DNA from: Sipunculus nudus
Taxonomy: Eukaryota > Annelida > Sipuncula > Golfingiida > Sipunculidae
Reading direction: 5' to 3'
Assembly: GCA_026874595.1 (NCBI GenBank)
Contig: CM049320.1
Coordinates: 20,343,714-20,407,713, forward strand
DNA: 64,000 bases
The position numbers and the translations under genes are program-made. The notes beneath the pieces are model-generated. The model searched no databases. It saw only the letters and a list, made by a program, of their open reading frames with translations, and had not been told where the DNA came from. How positions within the stretch are numbered: the first letter of the stretch is position 1; every line of letters starts with the position of its first letter. Shown one piece after another: positions 36,521-48,600 of the stretch.

Positions 36521-38671
36521 GCAAGAATTGGTAAAATGGTAATTAAGAGTCAAATTTGAAATATATTCCAGGCATATTTTCTGGTACGCTCACTGCTCGA
36601 CTTGGCTGTAAACGACTATTATTGATATTTGCCTTTATTTCTGCTGTCGGTGGAGTAATATCTGCATTTGTTCCGAATGTTTATATTCTGTACATGACGA
36701 AAGGATTTGTGGATGGTAAGTTAGCAATACACTGGAACTTCTAATAATCACCAGATGATAGGGGCAGGATCCTACATATGAATTTAAAAGCCTAACACTG
36801 GATTGTTATGGCTTAAGCTTGAATTAAGTGTAGGACCATTTCCTCTGTTAGAGCTATTGTTAAACATTAAATAATAACACGCTGATATAAGATGAGATAC
36901 AAATATGGCATTCTGCTTTCATAACAAATCTGCAAATGAGCAAATTTATCAGTGAAATGCGTGATTTATTCACCAGGTTTATACGCAGGTGTGCTAAGCG
37001 TCTCAACCTTAGTGATAATCACTGAATATTTTGACAAAAAGAAAGGACTCGCCTTGTCTATACAGGCCACAGGAAGGGGAATGGGATTGTTCGTTTGGCC
37101 ACCGCTGATACAGTTTTTCATTTATACATATACATGGAGAGGAGCCATGCTGATTATTGGCGGTCTACTATTCAATAACATTGCGTTGGCATTATTCTTC
37201 CATCAGCCTCCAGCGACAAAAGATAATGCAGAAAAAATCCAGAGTAAATTAACATTGAGAGCCATCTTTGACTACACGTTACTGAAGGATTTCGCATTTA
37301 TGTTGCTAACATTGACGTTTGTAACTGTAGAAGCTGGACATGTCACGCCCTTCATATTTCTTCCGAGCTTAGCAAAACGTCGAGGAGTGCCTTCATCAGA
37401 GAGAGCATGGTTAGTGTCTATAATCGGGATATGCAGTTGTATGGTGCGTCCATTATACGGTATTGTGGCAGACAAAGGTCGGAGGTATCGCGTCCAACTG
37501 TTCGCTCTGTCGGCAGTAATAACAGGTGCCATCTTGGTTTTGACATCGCAGTTGGAATCCTTCACGACTTTTGCAGTTACCAGCGCGTTACTTGGATTAT
37601 TCAACGGTAATTATTTTTGGTACTATAAAATCTATTTTCAACAAATAATTTAACTGCATCTATCTGTAGAGATTTCGAAGAGCTTATGACCCTTTAACTG
37701 ATACTTGTACATTTACTCGATGAACAAAACACAAGCCATTTTTATGAGGTCGATTTACAACTAGCAAGGTACGCTATGGAAATCCTCTTTCTTACACATT
37801 TTAATTTCAAGGGTTAAGTTTAATGTTCTTTGCTACATAAATAAGATATAATATTTGATAGTTAGAAGAGAAGACGATATATATAACAACTGATTTGACA
37901 TGTATTTGTAATTATATAGTAACCTAATGGACTTTAACGTCTTAATTAAACTTACTTGCTTAAACTTAGGTGTGTTTGTAGGTAATTACATTGTCCTTAT
38001 GCCTACAATACTGAGCGATGTAGTAAGTGGTCCTAAAATAGCGACGGCCGGCGGAGTAGAGCGGACATGTTCGGCTATAATATCTATTGCTAGAAGCTAT
38101 TTGGCAGGTATTTCAATTATCTGATACAGAACAAGGCTTTTTGCATTTTTTTTTTCATTTCCAGGTGATACCGCATATGGCGTTTACTGTTCTTTTGCAA
38201 TGTGTTCTGCCAAGTATTTTTAAGTGTGAATACACGCCAGGAAAATTACCACTAGGTGAAAAAAAGGAACAATAACAGTTATAAAAAGAGCTTAAAGCCC
38301 AGTCAAAATAGGGAAACTGTGACCGGCCTCAGATTAATGCCAGTTACCCAAATATATGAAGCTAAATAGGGTTTAAATTCAATGTAAATTCAATTGTATA
38401 AAATTTTCTGAGGGGATCATTCATTTTATTTTTATACTACTCAGGAATATCCAGAGTATTCCATATTTGCATTCACGTGTCTTGTATTTTATTAGGATAT
38501 ATGGTTGATGTCACAAACAGCTTTAAGACTCCCTTCATCGCCTTTGGAATTTTACAAATATCATCCATTTTTCCTCTGGTGGCCATGAAAGTAATTTTGG
38601 TGATGCGCAACAAGAAACTCCAGAGGCAAGCAGATACAGAATCGGATGTAAACAGCATCATCAAAACCTAA
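36025..38671 (+). CDS. SLC16/MCT-like transporter, copy 4 (intact, 426 aa)
   Basis: Exons are 36025-36229, 36572-36715, 36977-37606, 37982-38107 and 38496-38671, all phase 1 with GT/AG ends. It is a 12-TM MCT-family transporter with the standard YFDKKKGLALS segment after TM4, RLGCK between TM2 and TM3, and SCMVRP with Arg274 in TM8. It is the most divergent copy. The TM1 signature reads DGGHGW, with His at the usually aromatic position. TM11 carries charged and polar changes (ERTCSAIISIARSY). The first residue after the last junction is Tyr where copies 2 and 3 have Trp. The introns are compact. AATAAA lies at 38997-39002. The start follows a plausible 5' UTR acceptor (gcacag, 35991-35996) by 28 nt. 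Substrate not predictable. Confidence 0.92.
36361..36520. repeat. (CA)n and (TA)n microsatellites in intron 1 of MCT copy 4
   Basis: (CA)n at about 36362-36382 and (TA)n with TATACA variants at 36384-36518. They produce false ORFs on the minus strand. Confidence 0.85.
36572..36715 (+). CDS. MCT copy 4, exon 2
   Basis: 144 nt between atattccag and GTAAGT. Encodes the end of TM2, TARLGCKRL and TM3. Confidence 0.92.
36977..37606 (+). CDS. MCT copy 4, exon 3
   Basis: 630 nt between tcaccag and AAC G|GTAATT. Encodes TM4 to TM10. Confidence 0.92.
37982..38107 (+). CDS. MCT copy 4, exon 4
   Basis: 126 nt between tttgtag and GTATTT. Encodes the end of TM10, TILSDVVSG and a TM11 that is less hydrophobic than in the paralogues. 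Confidence 0.85.
38496..38671 (+). CDS. MCT copy 4, exon 5
   Basis: Acceptor tttattag, then GGA TAT ATG. Encodes TM12 and a 25-30 residue tail, with stop TAA at 38669-38671. Confidence 0.9.
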
Positions 38672-40784
38672 AACCGGAAAACAAGATACACGCTGTTAGC
38701 AGTATGACATTGGACTCATTCACAACAACAGCTAGTTTTCATGGAATGGTGCATTATTTGTTACATATCTGTATCAGTGGAGTATAGGTCAGCAGATAAA
38801 TTGGGGTAAACTGTTATTTGCTTCGATATGACTCAATTGATTTATCTAGAGGGGAAGTGACTTTATGATATAATTGGTACAAGTAATCTTCATGGAAGTT
38901 GCTGGACTGTAGCGTTAAACAGTAATTATCTTTATTCATTTTCGGATACATATTATTCGAATGTGTGCTAATGACATATAATGCTTACTATAAAGAAATA
39001 AATCATGTACACTTTCAAGTTGTTCTCAGTTCCAGATCTATCTCAAAGCACTGCATAATTATATATAAGATAACATTTTTCTTAGACATTACCAGTACAA
39101 CATAATTTCGTGCGACGTATGTCCAGGTACGCCTGAGAATGACACGTACATGAATGTACGGGTAACTATTCCTGAATTTAATAAAGTTCCTACAAGTGCT
39201 CATTAGCGATCGGCGAGACGATCAATGCATAGAATTTTGATAAGAATTCTGGCTTCTGTTTAATGCTATGAGTATATTGTGTGTAACCCTTTCATCTACT
39301 GCAACTGGCAAATTATTTGTATTGTATATTTTGCGATCAGTGAAAATAACGTCCTAATTTACCACAGCCTCTCCAACTGAAAACCTTAATCGCCTTCTAG
39401 ATCATTTTAAGTTTGTAGAGAAACAAACTCCTCACGCTGTTGTGCAAATAAATGTTTGTTGCTCACTCGATTGTATCAAGGCACCCTCTTTCTTGTCAAC
39501 ATTGAGAAACGTCTACATTCATATAGCGTGTATACATTTAGGCGGCTTGCCAAGATATAGGATTAACTATATATAGGATTAATGAATTTAAATATTCGTT
39601 ATACACATTCATTTTCTTTTCTTAAGCCCTAAACGCGTAGATACTTGTATATAAAAACATGTTTCCCATTGCCTCGCGTCCATCGAGTGACGACCCGCAC
39701 AGAATTTTCTGTCACCTTGTGTTTGACTGTAAAGGCTACATAAAGAGGTTTATTCCTTGTGTAGTTTATTACCGTCTGATCACAAGGTTGCAAACTTCTT
39801 AACATCTCTACCTTTGATGGATACAGGGCAGGTGTTAAAATATTTCCTGCCTCGTGTATCGTTCAATATATAAGTAATTTCCAAGAAATGGTTATTGATT
39901 TAGCCCTAGTATAATGTAGGCAACTGACAATTGTATTAGTGAATACTATGCTGACAGGGATCCATAGCATTGAAATATAACAGTCAATAGAGACTGACGT
40001 ATAGGAGGTAAACTAGAAGACACTGCAAAGTAAATGGTTAAAGCTGAAAATGCCTTGACTGCATATTTATGACAACAGATACATGTATAAGCATGGTCCG
40101 ACCAGGTGCAACCATTCTAAAGATCCTCAGTTTCACAACTGTAAATAGCTGGGTTGGTTTTAACGCATATCCCTGATTGAACTTACTTATAATTCATGAG
40201 ATAATAGCTACACGACCATACATAACCATCACTCTACTAAGTGTAACCATTTATGATTATCAGTTCATCAGAACCGCTACTTACTCAACTATAAATATTG
40301 CTCATAATTTTAAAAAGTGCTCTCGAACGGTAAGTTTTAGAATTTTTATACAATTAGAATCGGTAAAGACTGATGACGTTAAAAACTTATTTGTAGCTGG
40401 GTAAATGAACTAAAACATCCACTTAATAACGTCTGATCGTATACTGGTTTTATATTGGTTCGGACGATATTTAGGTAGATATTGACCAGTGACGTAGGTG
40501 GTTGGTCCAATATTCCTTTTGAGTTTGTCTATATTTTCTTTATCTCCAGTGCATTGCTCAAAAGTAATCCTATAAGCGGAATTTTTCATTCGTGGACATG
40601 TATGTGTGAAGCTTAGGCACGGTCAGTGACGCATGCCGAGGTTGCTGACTATCAGGTGCTAATAGGATTAACGCCCGCCAAGCTAACCGCATCGACCTAT
40701 TCAAACCTCCCGCTCCTCAACTCATCGAAACAACCATAATTTGCGATATAATTTATACTCTCTCTATCTCTCTGTCTCTCTCTG

Positions 40785-40817
<33 letters not shown>

Positions 40818-41155
40818 GTTCATATATACTTACTTATCATTGAGTATGAGCTAATTACATTCGTTGAGAATTTAACATATATAATTATTTCTCCCTTTCT
40901 CTCACTCTCCCTCTCTCATCCAAACTCAAGGAAAACCTAATTACATAATTGTTTTTACAAATAGGTTTCCGAAGAGTGGCACAGAAGGGGTTTCACAAAG
41001 GAATTTTCGCTGAAAGGTCGCTCTGTCGCTCATTCATGATTTTTTCTGCGGTGGCCCATACCGATTTGACGTGAACTTGCTTGTATACTTTAGTGATCTA
41101 ATATTGTTTAAATCAAAGCTGGTATTAAAGTTTTTCATTTTTCCAGCTGTATATA
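38672..41155. other. Intergenic region after MCT copy 4
   Basis: No gene seen beyond the likely 3' UTR up to about 39020. (TC)n microsatellite at 40757-40816. Confidence 0.55.
38997..39002 (+). terminator. Poly(A) signal, MCT copy 4
   Basis: AATAAA about 325 nt past the stop. It is the first canonical signal I see downstream. Confidence 0.45.
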
Positions 41156-42729
41156 GTTCAAGCACTGCCGAAATTGTCACAATGTCAGACAAAATCATGA
41201 AGCTAGATTTACTTCAGGGGCAGGGGCAGTCTAAACAAACAGTAAACATCGTATTGACAAGATGCCATTCTACCTCGACAAACACCTGAACGTAGAGTTG
41301 GTAGTCGGTAAGTTTATCGTATTTGTGTACTCACTAATAAGTGTTGTAAGGCCCGGCAAATTGACAGTGATAAGCCCGTGCAAGTCGCCCAGCTCTTACT
41401 TCGGCTGTAAGCGCTTCATTGGCTACATAGCTGTCAGTAAAGGGAGTGTGTGGTGGGGTCTGCCCTATCAGTACGGACTGCCATTGTTAGTACACTATCC
41501 TCGTACTCGTGTTGTTTTTGGTAATTAATTCATCAAATTTTAGTTGATAATTCATTATATCACTGATTTCACCTTTTTGCAATAAGATTGTAAAGTAAAT
41601 TACCTAATAGTACTCCTATTTAAAAAAGGTAATAATTTTAGGGTTAACAAACGGCGTTACTGCCTGCCTTAAATTAAGCAGTAAATTCATGAATCTAGGT
41701 TTAATCTTAGTCATCTTTAAATATGAAAAAAGTACTTAATTGTCAAAGAATTGATGCAGGATGTATCTTGTGTTCATATATCATTCAGTATTGTTTTCGT
41801 GCATGCACATCATTGCTCGAAATCTGAAGTCATGCTTGTCTCGCTCATATTACAGGGCATTATTTTGGCTAACCAACGACCCAGACGGAATAAGTGTCTT
41901 ACCGTACATAAACACTTCTGTAACAGCAAATTTAAATCATACCTTTGTTTGAATATATAGTAAATTTTCATATTTAAGATACTTGATAGATGCCGCCTTC
42001 TCATTGAAGTGTGGTGTATGCAGCGATCACCATTGCACAACCCGGCGTGTTCTCCATCCTTGACGACTCCTGCGGAAACCAAGAGAAAAGACTGACCACC
42101 GGCCAGGACCTGTTTTCCCTGTCCGGAGCCCGACCCCAGGACTGCTGTAGAGACAAGTCCGCTTCAATTCAAATCGTGTGACGGCCCTATCAACTGTCCA
42201 GTCTAATACTGTTTGCAAATTGAATGTCAGAAAAATTTCCACATTCAACACTGCGGAAAGGTTCATCTTCCCTCATTTTTTTCTACTCATCCTATCATTT
42301 GCGCGGCCGCCTGTACCATCAAGCTTTACCGTATGAGTTCGAGAAAGCAGACCACAGGGCAAGGAATGTTTCCAAATTCCTAAAAAGAGAACACCAATTT
42401 CGTGGAGCACACACCTTACCGGCTCCATCCCGTCTTTCTTGCAGGGTTCAAGCGTCACCTACAAGAGCAGCAAGTGGAATTGATAAAGACACAATCGAAG
42501 AGCCAAGCGAAGAGGATAAGTATTAAGGTGAGTCTGTACCAGAATCAGAGAAACACCCATGTAAACGCACCTCCAGCTTCCCCTGGTGGGATCCATATCC
42601 ACTTATAGTCAATAGAGTCAAGGAAAGAGCACGGGTAATACATAGCGAGGATGCTATTTTAACAAAAACAATTCGATGGCTTAGCCAAAACCTTAAACAA
42701 CTGCATCATCTGATCGAGAGTTTCAAAAT
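41156..42729 (+). pseudogene. Broken coding region, family not recognised
   Basis: Three neighbouring frames hold protein-like stretches. Frame 1 has about 41156-41289 (MSDKIMKLDLLQGQG). Frame 3 has about 41262-41528 (MPFYLDKHLNVELVVG, then a Trp/Tyr-rich part). One long frame runs about 42008-42729 with stops at 42179, 42219 and 42524. Its end is strongly protein-like: an acidic segment, then SSFPWWDPYPL, then a basic/amphipathic helix to TAA at 42727-42729. The AT-rich tract after it ends in a purine run (43298-43313), as at the 3' end of LTR retroelements, so a decayed retroelement ORF is one option and a broken host gene another. Good splice-like sites occur (donor 41308, acceptor 42444, donor 42528), so an intact spliced reading cannot be excluded. 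Confidence 0.4.
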
Positions 42730-42769
42730 GTAAACCAGGCGGGAGAAAGCTTCACCAAAGCCATATTAA

Positions 42770-43526
42770 CTATTTATTTTGCAGATTTACAATTTGAATG
42801 CGAAAAGATGATTATGGATTACCATTTGCATCTTACACTTGGATTTATTTTTGGACTGAACTTTGTGAATTATGAGTCTTGTTTGTTGATTAATATTGGA
42901 CCTAGCCTTGTGGATTTACCATACTGAATAAACTCATTGGTATTTACCATGCTGATTACACTATTTAATTTACCTTAGCTGTGCCTTGACACATTACGGG
43001 TTTTATCTTTGGATTAACCTTATGGATTTTCCTCTTGGACATAGTTGTAACATGATTAAAAATGTTCGCGGATTTTATTTATTTTCTTACTGTGAATGAT
43101 AATAGAACTGATGCGGCATATTCGGACGACGTGTTGCACAAATTGTACTACATGGACGAGTTGTGAGCCTTTGGTTTCGTCAAGGTTTCATGCTTTGATT
43201 TCAGGAATCGTTAATCTTTTATAAATTACTGATTTGAGGTTCATGATTCATGACACAATTTTTGCATGATAATGTTTGTTTTTTAATTTCAGGCCCCGTC
43301 GAGGGAGTGGGGGAGATTTTCGCTGCGCTACAATCATTTAGGCGGAGGAAAATGTAGGAAATACAGGCCCCGGGGAGGTCCGCTATTTTACAGGTGTGAG
43401 GCAGTTACACTTGCTTACGTAAGGGGCGTCGCTAGCTAGTCCATGATAGGGAGCTGGCCTAGGGCAGCAGGGGTGTTTAACCAGGCCAACTCCGCCCGAA
43501 CGAAAACCGACCGTACCCGAGCGGCG

Positions 43527-43589
<63 letters not shown>

Positions 43590-43600
43590 GTGGCAGCCAA
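42770..43600. other. AT-rich tract, purine run and possible LTR-like sequence
   Basis: After the broken ORF comes an AT-rich non-coding tract, then gagggagtgggggaga at 43298-43313, resembling a polypurine tract. A moderately GC-rich block and (TA)n at 43530-43586 follow, then tggtggcagcc at 43587-43597, similar to sequence next to LTRs in Ty3-type elements. Suggestive only. Confidence 0.3.
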
Positions 43601-45568
43601 CGCTGGTCACTCAGTGTGCATTTGCCCTGATAACACCTAAAGCTATGTACACATTCATACGGCAACGGCGACGACAACGGCGTTTTGGGTTTACACATTA
43701 ATCAGGCAAAAGCGCAAGTTTTGTTCATCAGGATTTACCAACCAGGGCGCCGATGTCCTTTCACATATTGCCTTTGACTTAAATTACCGTGCCAACAAGG
43801 GTCTAATGGGTCTATTTAATTGGTCAAGAACAAAGACAGAAAGGAACGTATTGGAATTTATTTCATACAGCTTGTGAAAATTAAAAGTCATTAAGATTAC
43901 ATTAAAGTGTATCTTGACAACAGTTCTTCATCTTAATATTGTATTAGCCTTTCAGCCGACATGTTTACATTTCTGGGCAAAAAAGGTTTAAAACTAGGCC
44001 TATAATGCAGGGAAAGGATGCTCGTGTTTAGTGGTAGTGACGTCATTTCATGGGAGTGCCACCGACGGTTATGTCCAGCAAAGGCACAAAATCGCTCAAA
44101 GATAGATTCGGAAAAATAAAAAATAGCCGGTTAGTCGTACTGCATTGTCCTTGCGCTACCGTACATACGACCTAGAACTTCACGTAGCGAGAATTGACGT
44201 CACATCCCACGGCTTCGCCTATATACGGCTAACTCGGCGGCACCATAAACATCACCTGCACAAAGTGTATTTGTGAATTAAACCCTTTTTATCTCACTTG
44301 CTACCATTTTATTTAAATGAATGCGGAGCCACTTATGACTTGCCTCCGTGTGTTAAAGTGTTTACCAAAGGTTGTTTTCCTGGTTGGGTACCTCGTATTT
44401 AATTGTTGGCATGGAGTGCTTAAGGGGAATGAGAATACTCCATACGAGGGCATAACTATCAATTATAAACTTTTTTGAGTATTTTTCAGGAAAATAAAAA
44501 ATATAACGTTTTCGTGTGAACAAATTAATTTGGACGTCAGCTCAATATGACCCATATTGGTTGTTCAATGAATCTCATGTAGCTGGTGATGTAGGTCTGC
44601 AGACTACACCCGCTCAGTACCGAAACCCTACCCAAGGTTACAGCCTTAATTAAAAAAAAAAATATATATATATATATCTACATCGTGCTCTATACCCCTC
44701 GCGGCATTGTGGCTCGCCTCGGGCTTATTATATGTGCCCCCTCCCTCAGTTCCGCTATCCTCCCCTGTATATTGTTTCCCTGATGGTTTGCCAAAATTAA
44801 AGGAACAAGCATCCTATATATTAGTTCAATGACGGAATGTCTTTTTTTTTGGTCATTGATACTGAGATTAAAATGGTGAAACTGAAGAAAACAAATAATA
44901 TGAACGTTTCAGGAGATGTTTTTATTGGATCATAAAATCTAAACATTGAGTCATATATGTTTCTATGTCTTTAAGCAAACTTTGAAACAAAAAGTCCGGC
45001 GACACTTAAAAAAAAGGACAGTAAAAGTTGTATATTTTCATCCCGGCTGGCTAACAAAAGTCATACAATGTATTACAATCGCGATTCGTGAGTATAACGC
45101 CATTCCATTCTTCCTTAATTCAATTAAACTTCCAGGATGACGGTATCGTCATGATGACGATATCATCATGACAAAGAAAGTTACACAATATATCCAATCA
45201 TAGTCATAGATGCTTCTCATGTGCAGAAAATATCTAAAACACCTCTCAATTGATTTTAGTGAAATTTTGTTGATCTGTATTAAGTTTTGGAGACGGGTCC
45301 CAAAAATAAAGCTCGTTTTTTTGCCAATGGCCCATCCTTCCACAAAATTTCATCGAAATTCGTTGAGAAATTTCGGAAATATGGCTTGAACACACACGCA
45401 CACAAACAAATACCCAGTGAATCACATAAATCTCTTTCGTTGCCATACGTAATAAATACAAACTTGGCATCCAACATAGACCACGCGTGTGAAACGTGTG
45501 AACGAGCGTGATTGCGTGTATGTTTTTTTTTCAAAAATAAATAAGAACAACAGTCTTACAATATAGTA
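43601..45568. other. Intergenic region downstream of the lipocalin gene
   Basis: No gene recognised. Contains an imperfect ATGACG inverted repeat at 45148-45172. A 3'-end-like retrotransposon fragment at about 45270-45440 has ttccacaaaatttcatcgaa and a CA-rich stretch near 45392. Confidence 0.45.
45270..45440 (+). repeat. Probable non-LTR retrotransposon 3' fragment
   Basis: The phrase aaatttcatcgaaattcgtt followed by gagaaatttcggaaatatgg and acacac repeats is typical of LINE 3' ends in invertebrate genomes. No coding domain. Confidence 0.35.
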
Positions 45569-45574
45569 TTTATT
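45569..45574 (-). terminator. Poly(A) signal, lipocalin gene
   Basis: AATAAA on the minus strand, 64 nt past the stop, which supports the placement of exon 6. Confidence 0.65.
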
Positions 45575-45637
45575 GGCTAAGTAAGGTCAGCTCAGCCATG
45601 TGAAGATTGTGCGCTTTATCTTCTTCATCTTCTACTA

Positions 45638-45699
45638 TTAGTCTCCGCCGTTTCCTCTGCCACCCTTTCCTTTCCCTTTTGGCGCATCAACAAGGCATG
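45638..45699 (-). CDS. Lipocalin exon 6
   Basis: Acceptor atttgtttaag. Encodes Pro-Cys182 and a Gly/Lys tail ending at TAA (45640-45638). Phase 1 matches exon 5. Confidence 0.75.
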
Positions 45700-48600
45700 C
45701 TTAAACAAATATAAAATATTTCAGTATATTACGAAAGCGTTTTTGGCTAATATACGAGTCCGTGTACTTAAACGATTAAGATACATATGTACATATTTAT
45801 ATATGTTCGAAAAACATTGCATGGTAACCATGAATCCAGATAAATATTTGGAATGAACATGACAAATAATCAGAAATCAATTTTATCACATTATAGTTTA
45901 AAGTTCGTCAGAAAAACGAAAAACCGTGATCTTTATAATGTTTGTTATATATCCTGTCAAAAACACGTTTCTAATGTTATGGTGTATCAGTTGGGAAAAC
46001 GGGCATTTTATTTCAGATGAGAACCCCACGTGAGGTGTACGCAGGACCACGCGTCGGGTCGGTGAGAAACGACAGAGTAATCAGTTGCTTATTGATCAAA
46101 TATTTACTGGCTGTGCAAGGTACATCGTTGAATTACAGGTGTGCGGAGGCCGCTGGTCAGTCAGCCGGGGCTGTGCTCAGCTTTATTACCGGCACTTGAT
46201 AATTGTAACTAAATACTGCAACCCTTCCCCAGTACTCTTATCCCTGAACTATAATGCAGCTTTTAGAATTTTGTTTTCTCTGTCTCACTGCCCAAAATTG
46301 CGTCAGTGCCACCTTATACGGGTACAGGTCTAGGTATACAATGTTTGCAAGAAATATGAAATTACTTGTTATTGCAGTATTTTTGATCTTGCTAGGACAT
46401 AACTATTTCACCAATACTCCATCATTCATCGCCAAAACCAATATCGAATACGTCGTTGCTCAAAAGTGCAAGAGAGAACCACCTGCCGTCTGTGGCAGTT
46501 TGGCCAACTGGTATTGTCGTTGTTTGTTGGCTACGGCAGCTGCCTGTGCCGTAATCACAAACGGACTTTATCTATAGTGGAAGACGGAGAAAATGCCGAG
46601 GGTGGTACAGCAACATCGGACTGCGTTGTTCGAATGAATTATGTGAAAGGTACGCGGTACCAACGTACACGACCACATAGGCCGCACAGATATTTTGTGA
46701 AGTGAACTGGGCGGAATATTTAGCGATTAGAGCGATCGGGAAAGAAACACCATGTTTTTCTTCCAGTTGTTTTTGTATCAAAAGTGGGCATGTGTGATTC
46801 TGAGTGAGGGATGCAAGCTGCGAATTGGATTAGAGTGTATGGCAGTTTGAATTTGTGCCCAGATTAAACATAGTAGTCGTTGCCAATCAGTCACTTCACA
46901 TCTGACGCGTGTCTCCTAGCATTGGCCCATGACCTAATTACAGATGACCAGTCACTCGGAGTAGTAAGCTCTGCTTATTTCTGTTTGACAATTCTCGAGT
47001 TGTCATTTTGAGTAAAAATTGTTTTCTTTTACACCATGACAAACAATTTCATTTTCAGTTTTTCATATCGAAACCAATTCAGATCAGAATATATGACAAA
47101 AATATACGACTGCCACATGCTCTGATATTCCTGTTTCCCATTGAAAACGAAATTACTTTTAGCAATATTTTTATTGCCATTTGATCAAAAGAACGACTGA
47201 ACGGGCTTCAGAGCGATATTAAAAAAAAAAAACGCCTTCTGTAGAGTTTTCAAATATCGCATATACGTTTGTTGACATGGAATCTAAAATGCCTTTTTTT
47301 TCTATATCTGTATTAGTTTAGCAGTTATACGCCATTTAAAATATAAATACAATGGTTGTATCACCTAATTTTTTAAAAATAAAATGAAATTCAAAATTTG
47401 AAAATTCGACTTAAATGAAAAGTTAATATTTAATTCAAAAACTCCTGGAGATATTTGAGTGCACTTTCATATGATACTATTTTCACATACATATAATTTG
47501 CCAAATGTGAGATATATCGCACTTACAAAATATAAAAAAAATTAATATTTATCTTTAAAATCTAAGGAGCAAAAACTGATTCATGCATATCTTATGAAAA
47601 ATTTTCTGAGGATTCCAAATATGTATATATCCTTATGGCTTTAATTCATGTAAATATGGTTTTAAAGCTAAATTAAACTAAGATTGTATTGACCATCATA
47701 AGATCTTAATTCTGGTTTCCCTGCATTGCGAGATTCACCTAGGCCTCCTTGAAATAGGAGAGATCAATGTCTCCAAACATTCAAGTGTTGAGTCTGGTTA
47801 CTTACGTCCAGTGGCATGTACTTCTATCATTGCATTCGGATCCACGCACGCTTGATGGAGAAGCGGGGTGTACAGTTCGACAGCTTTCTCTTCTTTCACC
47901 TTATGTCCTTTGCGGTAGTAAATTTCAAAGTCCGGATCCAAACATTCATCCTCCACATATTCATGACACAAGAAGAAGATGAAGTAGTTGTTTGACATGT
48001 GCATGACCCGGGCCCTCTTCCCTCCAATTTCTTATTGTAAAAAAATCCAGTATAATTACTGGTCAAACAACTTCAAAGATCGTCAGTATAAAGTGACGAT
48101 TCTAATGTAGAAAGAATTGCATTTTATATACGTATAAGAAGGTAGAAATTTATTTTCAGAACAACAAGAAAGGCTTGCTTAGTGTAGAAACAAGTACAGA
48201 ATAATAAAACTGTTTATTGCTTCTCAAATTATATTGATATTTTGGCCGAGGTACTGGCTTGCAAAATTAGATGGTTTACAGTCACGGCAAATCCAAAAAA
48301 TGAAACGGTTAAAGGAGGTTTAAAGATTAAAAGGGTCTATCAACTGCTGCAGCAAGAATCTTGCATTAATAATTGTTTCTTAACCGATTCTTCAAGGAAA
48401 CGCCCTCTTTGCACTTTCATATTTTAAATTTTAGTCTAAAATATTAATATTGACATTTTTTTTTAACCTTCGTACATAGAACTATTTTTCTAATCAATTT
48501 ACATTTTGTAATCCTCCTCTAGATCTTAATTGGACTTATTGATGATGTTATCACCAAAAGAATGTTGCATATTTATTTTATTATTACGAATTGCACATTC

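Noticed and set aside
42020-42100. PGVFSILDD phrase resembling a myosin motor segment
   Set aside because: The match is limited to about ten residues; what follows does not fit a myosin head, and no other motor motifs are nearby.
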